NCBI RefSeq assembly: GCF_018424605.1
Contig: NZ_QTKT01000001.1
Coordinates: 372,001-436,000, forward strand
Length of the DNA stretch: 64,000 nt
Direction of reading: 5' to 3'
From: Marinobacter lipolyticus
Lineage (GTDB): Bacteria > Pseudomonadota > Gammaproteobacteria > Pseudomonadales > Oleiphilaceae
Shown here: positions 9,638-17,548 of the stretch, in pieces
How the letters are laid out: every line of letters begins with the position of its first letter
Position numbering within the stretch: position 1 is the first letter of the stretch
Position numbers and translations under genes: made by a program
Notes under the pieces: generated by a model
The model's database searches: none
Told to the model about the DNA's origin: nothing
What the model saw: only the letters and a program-made list of their open reading frames with translations

Positions 9638-10412
9638 CCAGAATTATCTCCTGTTCCATGAATTTGCCGGTAGCTCGAAACGCCTCTGCCAGGGGCACAA
9701 AACCAAGCCCCTCCGCCAACGATATCGCCCTTGTGAATCGCTCGGTGGTGTCCGGTATATTCCGGAACCGGGCCAGCCATGGTCGCCAGTCGGTTGGCTG
9801 AACAAACGTGGCTTTGTCACCTAGAGAGGCTGCGACCGTCGAGAACATTTGCAGACCACCGGCATCATAATCGAATGCGCAGAATACTTCTTCGTAGCCC
9901 TGCAACCAGTCAAGAATGGCGCCACGAGTCACCCGGTTACCACCGCCTAACACCACGTCACAGTCTGCCAGTTGCAAACGCCTGCCCAGCGCCCCACCGG
10001 CAAAGTGCAGCATCTGTGGATATTGGTAGAAATTGCGTTCATTCTCCACCACCAGTACGGAGCGCGCGCGGTGAAATCCGATATCGACGAAGTCGTTTCC
10101 AATGACAGCCACATCCGGCCGGCGGAAGGTCAGACCGTGATGGTAGACCAGAAGAAAACTTACCTCGGTACCATGGCGATGAGAGTTACCCTTTTTTGCA
10201 GCGTCTACCCGGCTTACCGGCGCTTGCGCCACATCCTGCAGCTCAGCGAAAGCGCTTTCATCTAGGATCGTGACAAGCCAACGGTTGGTTTTTACCTTTT
10301 CCGCCGCAAACAATTCCCTATGCAGACGCCGAAACGAATCCGGAAGTTTCTTCAGGAAAGCTTCATAGTTAATGGGCTGGCCACGGAGGATTTTGTCGAG
10401 ATAGTCGTTCAA
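9630..10412 (-). CDS. mksG: TOPRIM nuclease subunit, MksG/JetD-like
   Basis: Probable DNA-cleaving partner of the condensin. The 260-residue protein carries a TOPRIM fold signature: the acidic strand VLVVENERNF near residue 125 and the DxD strand FDYDAGGLQM near residue 183, the metal-binding residues used by topoisomerase VI-like and JetD nucleases. It is short compared with the JetD proteins I know, which have an extra N-terminal arm region. The start appears to be TTG, with no ATG or GTG available upstream in frame. It is the first gene of the operon, whereas in the Wadjet operons I know the nuclease gene is last. It overlaps mksB by 8 bases. The nuclease role is inferred from the family, not shown here. 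Confidence 0.7.
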   Translation of the reverse strand: MNDYLDKILRGQPINYEAFLKKLPDSFRRLHRELFAAEKVKTNRWLVTILDESAFAELQDVAQAPVSRVDAAKKGNSHRHGTEVSFLLVYHHGLTFRRPDVAVIGNDFVDIGFHRARSVLVVENERNFYQYPQMLHFAGGALGRRLQLADCDVVLGGGNRVTRGAILDWLQGYEEVFCAFDYDAGGLQMFSTVAASLGDKATFVQPTDWRPWLARFRNIPDTTERFTRAISLAEGLGFVPLAEAFRATGKFMEQEIILDE

Positions 10413-10553
10413 CAGCTCACCACAGTCACTCTGAATACAGTTTATGGGCGTAGATTTTTAGATTAGTGTAACGCTATCAGACGCCTACTGTATCGGGGAC
10501 TTTTCATTCAGACTGTTACCCAGAATCTCTGAAAAGCGGCTAAAGGAAAGCCA

Positions 10554-11087
10554 ATGAAAAACGCGCACAGTGACAGCCGCTGCCGCCATACCCTGGTTAC
10601 CTTCGATACCAAGGGCGAGCGATTGGAATGGGACTCCCTCGGTGACCAGGTAATGGGCGGCAAATCCGACGGTAAGCTAGTCAATTCCGCGGAAGGTGTC
10701 GGCCTCTTTCACGGCACCGTGCGACTGGATAACGGCGGCGGATTTGCCTCAGTGAAAGCGGACCTGCCCGAACCTTTCGATGCAGCTTACTACACCGGTA
10801 TCGAGCTTCTTGCTCGGGGCGACGGCAAAACCTACAAGGTCGGGCTTCGCAACAGCGCCGACCGCCGCAGCATTGTGTACCAGCATGCGTTCACACCGGG
10901 TACTGAAGACTGGAGCCGCATTCGGCTTCCGTTCAGCGATTTCACCCCGACCTGGCGCGGCAAGACAGTAACGGATGCGGGTCCTCTGGACACCCGGAAC
11001 CTGGCGTCCGTTAGCCTGTTCGTTTCCGGGCGGCAAGCCGGTGAATTCAAGCTGATCATGCAGGACTGGCGGCTTTTCAGGAGCTAA
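10554..11087 (+). CDS. CIA30-domain protein (NDUFAF1-like)
   Basis: Small protein of 177 residues matching the CIA30 domain, known from the complex I assembly factor NDUFAF1 and found in many bacteria as a stand-alone carbohydrate-binding-like beta sandwich of uncertain role. Visible family features are DSLGDQVMGGKSDGKL near the start, GGGFASVKADL, GDGKTYKVGLR, and the closing ASVSLFVSGRQAGEFKL. There is no signal peptide, so it is probably cytoplasmic. An AAAGGAAA site precedes the ATG. The gene is divergent from the Mks operon and its last bases overlap the end of the convergent PAS gene by 4 bases. Function is not established. Confidence 0.75.
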   Translation: MKNAHSDSRCRHTLVTFDTKGERLEWDSLGDQVMGGKSDGKLVNSAEGVGLFHGTVRLDNGGGFASVKADLPEPFDAAYYTGIELLARGDGKTYKVGLRNSADRRSIVYQHAFTPGTEDWSRIRLPFSDFTPTWRGKTVTDAGPLDTRNLASVSLFVSGRQAGEFKLIMQDWRLFRS

Positions 11088-11524
11088 GCTGGCAAGGCTT
11101 CAGTAGTACTGTTGGCCATCATGATAATGCGCTTTACGATGCCCTTATCGGACAGAACCGGTAAATAGCGAGCTGCCAGCCAGATCGGCTGCCCGTCTGC
11201 ACCAAGATTCAGGAATCGGCCCTGTTGCACCTGGCCTGTAACCAATTCACGCCAGAACCTGATGTACGCCTCACCAAGCGCATCCTCGGGCTTGCAGAGC
11301 ACCCGGTGGTGCTCACCAATCAGCTGTTGCTCCTGGTAGCCAAACATATCCAGAAAGACATCACTGACCGACTCAAACAGTCCATCACCGCTCATTACCG
11401 CAAGCGCCACCGACCGCTGAATGGCTTGCCAATCGGCTTCCAGTTCAGACACCCGGTTCTCGGCGGCCTCCAGCTTCTCCAAAGCGGCCTGCAGTTCATG
11501 CTTTCGTTTACTTTGAAACACCAT
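11084..11524 (-). CDS. Single PAS-domain protein
   Basis: Protein of about 146 residues: a short coiled coil (HELQAALEKLEAAENRVSEL) followed by one PAS domain with the typical FGYQEQQLIGEHHRVLC segment and a closing beta hairpin (WLAARYLPVLSDKG). It has no output domain. The PAS resembles those in front of chemoreceptors and energy-taxis proteins, where it binds FAD or small ligands; the ligand here is unknown. A TTG lies further upstream in frame, but the ATG at 11524 has an AAGGAAA ribosome site and is preferred. It may act as a partner of another signalling protein or be a remnant of a larger sensor. Confidence 0.65.
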   Translation of the reverse strand: MVFQSKRKHELQAALEKLEAAENRVSELEADWQAIQRSVALAVMSGDGLFESVSDVFLDMFGYQEQQLIGEHHRVLCKPEDALGEAYIRFWRELVTGQVQQGRFLNLGADGQPIWLAARYLPVLSDKGIVKRIIMMANSTTEALPA

Positions 11525-11560
11525 CAGTTTCCTTTTGTTCAACGTATGCGGTGAGGCGCT

Positions 11561-12658
11561 TTATAGCGCGCCCAACCACTCTGCCAGCTGAAGATTGGTT
11601 TTCAGCCTCAATCGCTGCTGAAGCATCCCCTCAAAAACGCCTTCCAAGGTTCGTTCCTGCCCCAGCAATGGTAGCGAGGCCTCAGCCTCTGAGAAGAACT
11701 GCTCCTCACGAGACGTACCCACAATGGCTTGCTCCCACCAGTTCACTACTCGAGGGTGCGCCTCTTTGAGCAGCAAATCCCCGGGCAGCTTTTCGGACTT
11801 GGACGCATTCGCCGTATGAGTCGCTGGCATCAGATTCCAGAGATCGTTGTTGTTCCATCGTGACCAAGGAAAACAGTGGTCGACGTCAAACCGCTTCGCT
11901 TTGAGAATCTGGGCTGTCCATACGCACTCGACCCTACCAGTCTCGAGCTGCTGGTTAATCATTTGACGGACAGCTGACGTATCGCGCCGACCTTCCACCC
12001 ACTGTAAACCACGATGATATTCATCCATGGAATAGCGCAGATCCCAGCTACCCATCAAATCAATCCATTCATTAACAATCGCAGGCTCAATCCAGCACGC
12101 ATAGCGACTAAATGCATCCCAGAGAAATGAAGGAACACGGAAGGTACCGAACCGGGAAAGCGTTGCTTTGTCCAAACGCACGGGAGCCTTCTTGATGGTC
12201 ATCCTGGCCGAACCGCCCTCAAAAATTGGACGGTTAGAGCCGGGCCAAGTCGTATAGTGCGCGGGATTATCGAGAATGTTACGGCAAGCCGCCTTGATCG
12301 CGCGAAGAACCACCGGAGCAACATCCGCCGACAGCGACATACCCACTCTGAAATCCAGAGGCGTGAAACTCTGCAGCTTGAAAAAATCCTCCGTTGCGAA
12401 GCTATAGCCACGACTACCTGGCGCTTGCCTCAGCTGATGCCGAAGAACCAGAGGATGATAAAGCATAATCCAGAAAAGCCCGACTGCACCCAGCGGAATC
12501 TCCACCCAGTCATCGGTGCGATTCAGTGCCAAGCCGGGCGCACCGTCGGCAATCCGAACAAGGGCTCTCAGCAAACCCAATTTGTAAGTCGAAAACTTAT
12601 TATCATTAACGATGATGTGGCGGACTGTCGGCAATGCGCCTGTGCCATCGTCCGCCAA
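11561..12658 (-). CDS. C-terminal half: HNH endonuclease domain segment
   Basis: Open segment of about 365 residues downstream of the TAG. Its only usable start is a TTG at 12658, without a clear ribosome site, which supports the view that it is the severed end of the upstream gene. The N-terminal part (RHIIVNDNKFSTYKLGLLRA) is helical. Near residues 255-300 it has an HNH nuclease core: CVWTAQ, then FDVDHCFPWSRW, NDLWNLMPATHTANASKSEK, with the conserved Asp-His, Asn, His and Asn/Lys pattern. HNH domains cut DNA using one metal ion. Whether the segment is translated here is unknown. Confidence 0.65.
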   Translation of the reverse strand: MADDGTGALPTVRHIIVNDNKFSTYKLGLLRALVRIADGAPGLALNRTDDWVEIPLGAVGLFWIMLYHPLVLRHQLRQAPGSRGYSFATEDFFKLQSFTPLDFRVGMSLSADVAPVVLRAIKAACRNILDNPAHYTTWPGSNRPIFEGGSARMTIKKAPVRLDKATLSRFGTFRVPSFLWDAFSRYACWIEPAIVNEWIDLMGSWDLRYSMDEYHRGLQWVEGRRDTSAVRQMINQQLETGRVECVWTAQILKAKRFDVDHCFPWSRWNNNDLWNLMPATHTANASKSEKLPGDLLLKEAHPRVVNWWEQAIVGTSREEQFFSEAEASLPLLGQERTLEGVFEGMLQQRLRLKTNLQLAEWLGAL

Positions 12659-12700
12659 CCGAAAAGCCAGAGTCTCCCAGGAAACTTCGTCCCTCTGGAG

Positions 12701-13279
12701 CTAATCCTTCTTACGCCCGATCGGCACCGGGAGCGGGATCAGTGCCCGGCGTTTGGCAAAAACCTCCAGCTCTTCCCTACTGACGTCGTAAAAAAGTCGT
12801 TCGCCATCACCGGGCCCATGCCTCAGTGTAATCACCAGCATTCCACCGGGTGCCAGAAGTTCAGTCAGGATTCGAAATGCACGTTCGCGATCAGCGGGTG
12901 GGATATGCATCCAGACAGCGGAAACAAGAATCAGGTCGAAGCGATAGCTCAGCTTCCGGATCTTACCCAGATCGGGTAATTGATCGTCTACCCAGTGAAT
13001 GCTCTGATTGCGAGTAGCGCCCTGCCCCAATTCTCGCAAGCCAGCTGCGGGCTCTACCGCGACAACATCCCAGCCCTGCTCTGCGAGGGCACTGGAATCG
13101 CGACCGCTCCCTGCGCCGACATCCAGAGCCAAGCCTACCTTTTGGTCCAACTGAGGCAACCAGTCGCTGTGGACCTGTTCAAAGCTCAGCGATTGGTATT
13201 GAGCGAAGAAGGTTTGGGCATTGCGGTTGTATGGGGCGACTGTCATTCGAGCCCCTTCACTTCGTGTTTCATCAGACAT
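12701..13279 (-). CDS. N-terminal half: class I SAM-dependent methyltransferase
   Basis: This open segment encodes 192 residues. It has the SAM-binding loop LALDVGAGSGRDSSALAEQG near residue 50, followed by VVAVEPAAG, and a later VSAVWMHIPPADRERAF and LAPGGMLVITLRHGP, a TehB/UbiE-like fold. No DPPY-type DNA methylase motif or PCQ motif is present, so it is not an obvious DNA methyltransferase. An ATG at 13246 is an alternative start. It stops at the TAG that separates it from the HNH segment. As a free protein it would probably retain a complete Rossmann domain, so residual activity is possible. Confidence 0.7.
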   Translation of the reverse strand: MSDETRSEGARMTVAPYNRNAQTFFAQYQSLSFEQVHSDWLPQLDQKVGLALDVGAGSGRDSSALAEQGWDVVAVEPAAGLRELGQGATRNQSIHWVDDQLPDLGKIRKLSYRFDLILVSAVWMHIPPADRERAFRILTELLAPGGMLVITLRHGPGDGERLFYDVSREELEVFAKRRALIPLPVPIGRKKD

Positions 13280-13286
13280 TCTTTAG

Positions 13287-13760
13287 CTAATCACTGATCG
13301 CTTGAGTTCTGTCATCAGGAATGAAGAGAGAACTTTCCTCACCTTTCAACCATTTCGATATACTTTCCATTACTCTATTCAAGTGCTCTTCGTTTGCACC
13401 TTTGATTTCGCACTCCCAAAGTAGGCATACACGCCACCCCAGCCTCTTCAGCTCATACAATTTTTGCTGATCCCGGCGAATGTTGCCCTCAATTTTGTTC
13501 CTCCAGAACTCAGGCCTTGTTTTTGGCCATTTGAACAATCGACATTGATGGCCATGCCAGAAACATCCGTTGACCAAGATCGCTGCCCGAAATTTTGGTA
13601 GAACAATGTCGGGAGAGCCCGGCAGATCATTACGGTGTAAACGAAACCTGAAGCCGCCAGCATGCAAAGCCCTGCGGATCAAAATCTCCGGTTTCGTGTT
13701 CTTGCCCCGGATCCCAGACATCATTTTGGAGCGGGTTTCCGGGTCTACTACATCGACCAC
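13287..13760 (-). CDS. vsr: Very short patch repair (Vsr) endonuclease
   Basis: Vsr nicks DNA next to T:G mismatches created when 5-methylcytosine deaminates, and so protects the sites of a C5 methyltransferase. The 157-residue protein has the family core: DPETRSKMMSGIRGKNTKPE at the start, then LPGSPDIVLPKFRAAILVNG with the catalytic aspartate, and GCFWHGHQCRL with zinc and active-site residues. The frame is open to 13973, but homology starts at DPETRS and a GTG at 13760 has a strong AGGAGGT site nine bases upstream, so I place the start there. The longer version would overlap the divergent dcm gene. It pairs with that gene and precedes the methyltransferase-HNH gene. Confidence 0.9.
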   Translation of the reverse strand: MVDVVDPETRSKMMSGIRGKNTKPEILIRRALHAGGFRFRLHRNDLPGSPDIVLPKFRAAILVNGCFWHGHQCRLFKWPKTRPEFWRNKIEGNIRRDQQKLYELKRLGWRVCLLWECEIKGANEEHLNRVMESISKWLKGEESSLFIPDDRTQAISD

Positions 13761-13833
13761 TTGAGAAATACCTCCTGGAATTTGGGCGGCTACCTGGTAT
13801 CCTACTCGCCTACCTGACTTTGGCGAACTGTTG

Positions 13834-15414
13834 ATGACCGACACTATCAAAATAATCGATCTTTTCGCTGGCCCCGGAGGGCTTGGTGAAGGATTCTCCG
13901 CATTCAAAATTCCCGAAGGGCAATATCCTTTCAAGATAGCAGCATCAGTTGAAAAAGAATCTAGTGCGCACAAGACCCTTACTTTGCGAGCTTTCTATCG
14001 CCAGTTCCTAGGACGCAAGGTTCCTCCCGAATACTATGAATACCTTCGGAGCAATTCCAAAATCAGCGCAGAGCAATTTTTCTCCGATAAGTATCCAAAG
14101 GAATGGGCGGCAGCAAAGCGAGAGACACTTGGTGGCCCCAAAGCACTAGGCAGTGAAGACCATGACGAAATCTTTTCGGCAATTGAACAGCAGATTGCGG
14201 GACATACGGGAAAAAAAATAGTTATCGGCGGGCCGCCATGCCAAGCTTATTCGCTAGTTGGTCGAGCCAGAAACAAAGGCATCAAAGGTTATATTGCCGA
14301 GGAGGACCATCGCCATTTCCTCTACAAAGAGTATCTGAAGGTTCTCGACCTCGTTCAGCCAGATGTTTTCGTTATGGAGAACGTCAAAGGCATTTTGACA
14401 GCAAAGGTTAACGGTGAATCGATTTTTCAGAAAATCCGAGATGATCTTGTTTGCCCTGCCAAGGCTCTTGACAGCAGCCGAGACCAAGTTGAGTATGAGC
14501 TATTGCCACTTGCGCATCCTCTTGAGTTTCAAAACCTTTACGGCAGCTATCAGAACAAGGATTTCGTGATTCGAGCTGAAGAATTTGGGATTCCGCAAGC
14601 ACGTCATAGAGTTATCCTCCTCGGTGTTCGCAAAGATTTGCTGCCTAGAGAGTTGGCTGGTGAACTTCTGTCAGACTGGAAACATGATAATCCAGTTACT
14701 ACAGGGCAAGTCATCAACAATTTGCCTCGACTCAGAAGTGGACTATCCAGAACTACGCCTAATGATTTCCAAGCGTGGAAAAACAACTTTGAGAGAGGGT
14801 TTCTCAAAGTTTATTCGGAGCTTGCCTTCTCGACAAAAGCTCAAGATAACGCTAAAAACGCATATGAGTCTGCTACTGAAGAACTGAATCAAGGCGGACG
14901 ATGGGTCCCGGCCAAGCGAATACCCAAAACCCACCTGCCTGATGAGCTGAAGCAGTGGTATGAAGATAAATGCTTACCCGGATTCGTAAACCACGAAGCC
15001 AGAAATCACATGGCGGAAGATCTGCATCGATATCTGTACGCAAGTTGCTATGCTGCAGCCAAAGATGGCACCTCACCACGTTCTCGTGATTACCCTAAGA
15101 ACTTGGCACCCAAACACAAGAACTGGACTACTGGAAACTTTACCGACCGCTTCAAGGTACAGGCAGAAAACCGAGTCGCCAGCACGGTAACCAGCCACAT
15201 CTCAAAGGATGGTCATTACTTCATTCATTATGATCCGAGTCAGTGCAGAAGTTTAACTGTAAGAGAGGCGGCCAGAATTCAGACTTTTCCTGACAACTAT
15301 TTCTTTGAAGGCAACAGGACTGAGCAATATGTTCAGGTTGGCAACGCGGTACCCCCACTGCTCGCGAATCATATTGCCAAAGTTGTTTTCTCTCTGCTGA
15401 ATCAGAAAAAATGA
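13834..15414 (+). CDS. dcm: DNA (cytosine-5-)-methyltransferase
   Basis: Modification enzyme that transfers methyl from SAM to C5 of cytosine in a specific sequence. All main motifs are visible in its 526 residues: motif I DLFAGPGGLGEGF (about residues 9-21), motif IV GGPPCQAYSLVGRAR with the catalytic cysteine near 135, motif VI MENVKG near 182, motif VIII IPQARHRVILLG near 256, and motifs IX/X in LTVREAARIQTFPDNYF and GNAVPPLLANH near the end. The target-recognition region between VIII and IX is long. A TTG lies just upstream, but the ATG at 13834 is chosen. It is divergent from vsr and converges on the AIPR gene. The gene is clearly more A+T-rich than the housekeeping genes, which suggests transfer. 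The methylated site is unknown. Confidence 0.92.
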   Translation: MTDTIKIIDLFAGPGGLGEGFSAFKIPEGQYPFKIAASVEKESSAHKTLTLRAFYRQFLGRKVPPEYYEYLRSNSKISAEQFFSDKYPKEWAAAKRETLGGPKALGSEDHDEIFSAIEQQIAGHTGKKIVIGGPPCQAYSLVGRARNKGIKGYIAEEDHRHFLYKEYLKVLDLVQPDVFVMENVKGILTAKVNGESIFQKIRDDLVCPAKALDSSRDQVEYELLPLAHPLEFQNLYGSYQNKDFVIRAEEFGIPQARHRVILLGVRKDLLPRELAGELLSDWKHDNPVTTGQVINNLPRLRSGLSRTTPNDFQAWKNNFERGFLKVYSELAFSTKAQDNAKNAYESATEELNQGGRWVPAKRIPKTHLPDELKQWYEDKCLPGFVNHEARNHMAEDLHRYLYASCYAAAKDGTSPRSRDYPKNLAPKHKNWTTGNFTDRFKVQAENRVASTVTSHISKDGHYFIHYDPSQCRSLTVREAARIQTFPDNYFFEGNRTEQYVQVGNAVPPLLANHIAKVVFSLLNQKK

Positions 15415-15421
15415 AGAATAC

Positions 15422-15461
15422 CTGAGCTCCGAATTGAAACCCCTTTCAATTCGGAGCTCAG
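15422..15461. repeat. 18-bp perfect hairpin between convergent dcm and AIPR genes
   Basis: Two perfect 18-base arms (15422-15439 and 15444-15461) flank a four-base CCCC loop. The palindrome sits exactly between the convergent ends of the methyltransferase and AIPR genes. No long T-run follows on either strand. It could stop transcription from both sides or be a protein binding site. Each arm contains GAGCTC, and a third GAGCTC follows at 15461-15466. Confidence 0.8.
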
Positions 15462-15481
15462 AGCTCGCTCCTAGCCGCCTT

Positions 15482-17548
15482 TTAACCCGAGAAACCTTCG
15501 TCTTTTAATTTTTTTAGCGCAGCAAGCGCCACCGCACACTGACGCTCAGACGGCATCTTTCTAGGAATTGCGGAGCAGGTTTCCAAAACCCCTAATTCTT
15601 TAGGGCTCAATAGCGCTCGCTCACGTGCCCAATCTCGTGCACCTTTCCAAAACTGACTACCCAGCGTGTGAACTTCAATCTCCGCGTTCACACTATGATC
15701 CAATTCAGCCTCAGATTTTGCTTCTCTTGCCGTGCTTTTGGCAGATTCAAAGGTAATGGTCACCCGATCAGTTTTTCCCGGATAAACAACATCTTTTTCA
15801 GAGAGCCATTTCCAGCATATTTCTTTCTTAGCCCATTCACTGGCATTTCGAACTCCCGCCGGTGGGCTATTAATAACAAGTTGGGCAACCTCTCCAGCTG
15901 CCGAAAGCATCGATTTGAGTTCAGGAGCGACAGTTTGATTCTTCCACACCAGGTCAAGATCAATAACTTTCCCTTTTTGCGCGGCATCGTAAACGACTTT
16001 TGCAATACCATATGTCACGATATTCGCCCTATACCCGCCTTCATACCATTCAGCACCGGAAACCAATCGCTCCATCGTTCTAAAAACAATGTTCTTTGCG
16101 ACGAGTCGCTTGTACCAGAGTTGATCGAACACAGAGCCATCCTTGCCCCATTGCTTTCCAATATTTTTCGCAAACTCTGCGAAGTTCTTCTGCGCTCCTC
16201 GACTTACAATATGAGGAAGGCATTCAAAGGTGTTTTCATATTTCGCTAGATCCGTTTTGGTGAAGAATTGCCCTCGAGGGTATTCAGCATCAAATTTTTT
16301 CCTCTCGGCAGGCGTCCGTCTTCCTCTCTCATCTGCGAACTGACCACGGGCACGTTCGTAAAACCACTTCGTCTCGCGATAGCCATCCTCTCCCGCAGGT
16401 GCCAGTAACCGTCTGGAGTAGTCCTCTATACGAATATGGAATGGGTGGTTCGCAAAGAAATCTGCAGCATTAACTTTATTCTGGCTATTTGCGTACTCTG
16501 AAATTCGAGGTACAACCTCCTCTGATTGACTACGGGGTACAATAGTTAACTTCATCTGTACATGAATTTGATCTAACTGTTCTTCAAATAACTTCTTTGC
16601 TGCATGTAAAGATGCGGTGGTCTGACCGCCATTCACGATTTGTAGATTATCTGCACACACTAGCTCCAAACCAGATTCTACCTGTTTTATTTCAATACCA
16701 TCAGCTGTTGCACTCAATCCGTTGTTATATGAAAAAAACATGTGCGGTTCATCGCGAATCGTATTTCTGATACCTTGATTTACCTTTCCCCTCGCCTGCA
16801 GAAAACTCCGGACGTTTGCTTCTAAGAGCCTAGGGCCCCATTTCTCATAAATCCCGGCAAGCTGCTTTCCTGGAATTACAGCTAAGTAGCTCTCAAGAGC
16901 TCCATCTCCTGCAGACGCTTTCAAGAGAGGTATTCCTCCCCCAAAATCCTGCTCAAAATCGATCTGAAGATCAGCCCGCGCCTGACCCTGATCCATAAAT
17001 TGTTTAAGTCGCTTAAGGTCCCAAACACTTAACGTGATTGGCTTGCCATCAATTGGATCAAGAGGCTCAGCATCAGACCTAGCACTGAAGTTGCCATTCG
17101 TCGCAACTACCAGCTTGACCTTCTCAATCATGTTCCAACGAGTCGAAATAAGGTCAGCCAACCCAAAACCAGGACTTGTCTCTTCCAGCTGATTTTTGAA
17201 GTCTGGCTTCATACTGGATCCAAGAAACCGGAAAAGTCGATTCTGCAATCGCTCCACATGCGGTCTGTTCAATACCCGAATCTCATCACTCATACCAAAA
17301 TCACAAATGATTAAGGTTAAGACACCAGAATTATCACTAGGATCTCCACCGTAACCATCTACCTGCATCTGATGAACTGAATATTTACCCTCATAATATG
17401 CTCGATCAGCCTCATCGACTTCACCAGCTTCAGATAGCAAATCAGCCACTTTCTCAAAAAAGGCTTCTGCCGTTACTAATCCCATAGCATCCGCATCACC
17501 TTGAATGTCAGCAATGAGTTGATGGTGAAATTCAAGTAGTTCAGTCAT
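15482..17548 (-). CDS. AIPR-family protein of the paraMORC restriction operon
   Basis: Protein of 688 residues with the AIPR domain, named after abortive-infection phage-resistance proteins. The signature is clear in the middle: LLEANVRSFLQARGKVNQGI, FFSYNNGLSATADGI, then LQIVNGGQTTASLHAAKK near residue 310 and EYANSQNKVNAADFF near 355. Its biochemical role is not established; in restriction-type neighbourhoods it occurs with Z1 and GHKL ATPases. A GTG lies 12 bases upstream in frame, but the ATG at 17548 overlaps the preceding nuclease stop by 8 bases and matches the coupling style of the operon. It is the last gene of the operon and ends just before an 18-bp hairpin. Confidence 0.85.
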   Translation of the reverse strand: MTELLEFHHQLIADIQGDADAMGLVTAEAFFEKVADLLSEAGEVDEADRAYYEGKYSVHQMQVDGYGGDPSDNSGVLTLIICDFGMSDEIRVLNRPHVERLQNRLFRFLGSSMKPDFKNQLEETSPGFGLADLISTRWNMIEKVKLVVATNGNFSARSDAEPLDPIDGKPITLSVWDLKRLKQFMDQGQARADLQIDFEQDFGGGIPLLKASAGDGALESYLAVIPGKQLAGIYEKWGPRLLEANVRSFLQARGKVNQGIRNTIRDEPHMFFSYNNGLSATADGIEIKQVESGLELVCADNLQIVNGGQTTASLHAAKKLFEEQLDQIHVQMKLTIVPRSQSEEVVPRISEYANSQNKVNAADFFANHPFHIRIEDYSRRLLAPAGEDGYRETKWFYERARGQFADERGRRTPAERKKFDAEYPRGQFFTKTDLAKYENTFECLPHIVSRGAQKNFAEFAKNIGKQWGKDGSVFDQLWYKRLVAKNIVFRTMERLVSGAEWYEGGYRANIVTYGIAKVVYDAAQKGKVIDLDLVWKNQTVAPELKSMLSAAGEVAQLVINSPPAGVRNASEWAKKEICWKWLSEKDVVYPGKTDRVTITFESAKSTAREAKSEAELDHSVNAEIEVHTLGSQFWKGARDWARERALLSPKELGVLETCSAIPRKMPSERQCAVALAALKKLKDEGFSG

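Larger units (their letters stand above)
11561..13279 (-). pseudogene. Methyltransferase-HNH fusion gene split by one in-frame TAG
   Basis: Two open segments, 13279-12704 and 12700-11561, lie in exactly the same frame and are separated only by a TAG codon at 12703-12701. Reading through gives GRKKD, stop, LQRDEVSWETL and then continues without another stop for 379 codons. From memory of related proteins, the N-terminal SAM methyltransferase domain and the C-terminal HNH domain form one polypeptide of about 570 residues, and the residues on both sides of the stop belong to one conserved linker. The simplest reading is a recent nonsense mutation in a once intact fusion gene. A sequencing error, or read-through of the TAG (followed by C), cannot be excluded. 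The gene starts 7 bases after the vsr stop on the same strand. Confidence 0.75.
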
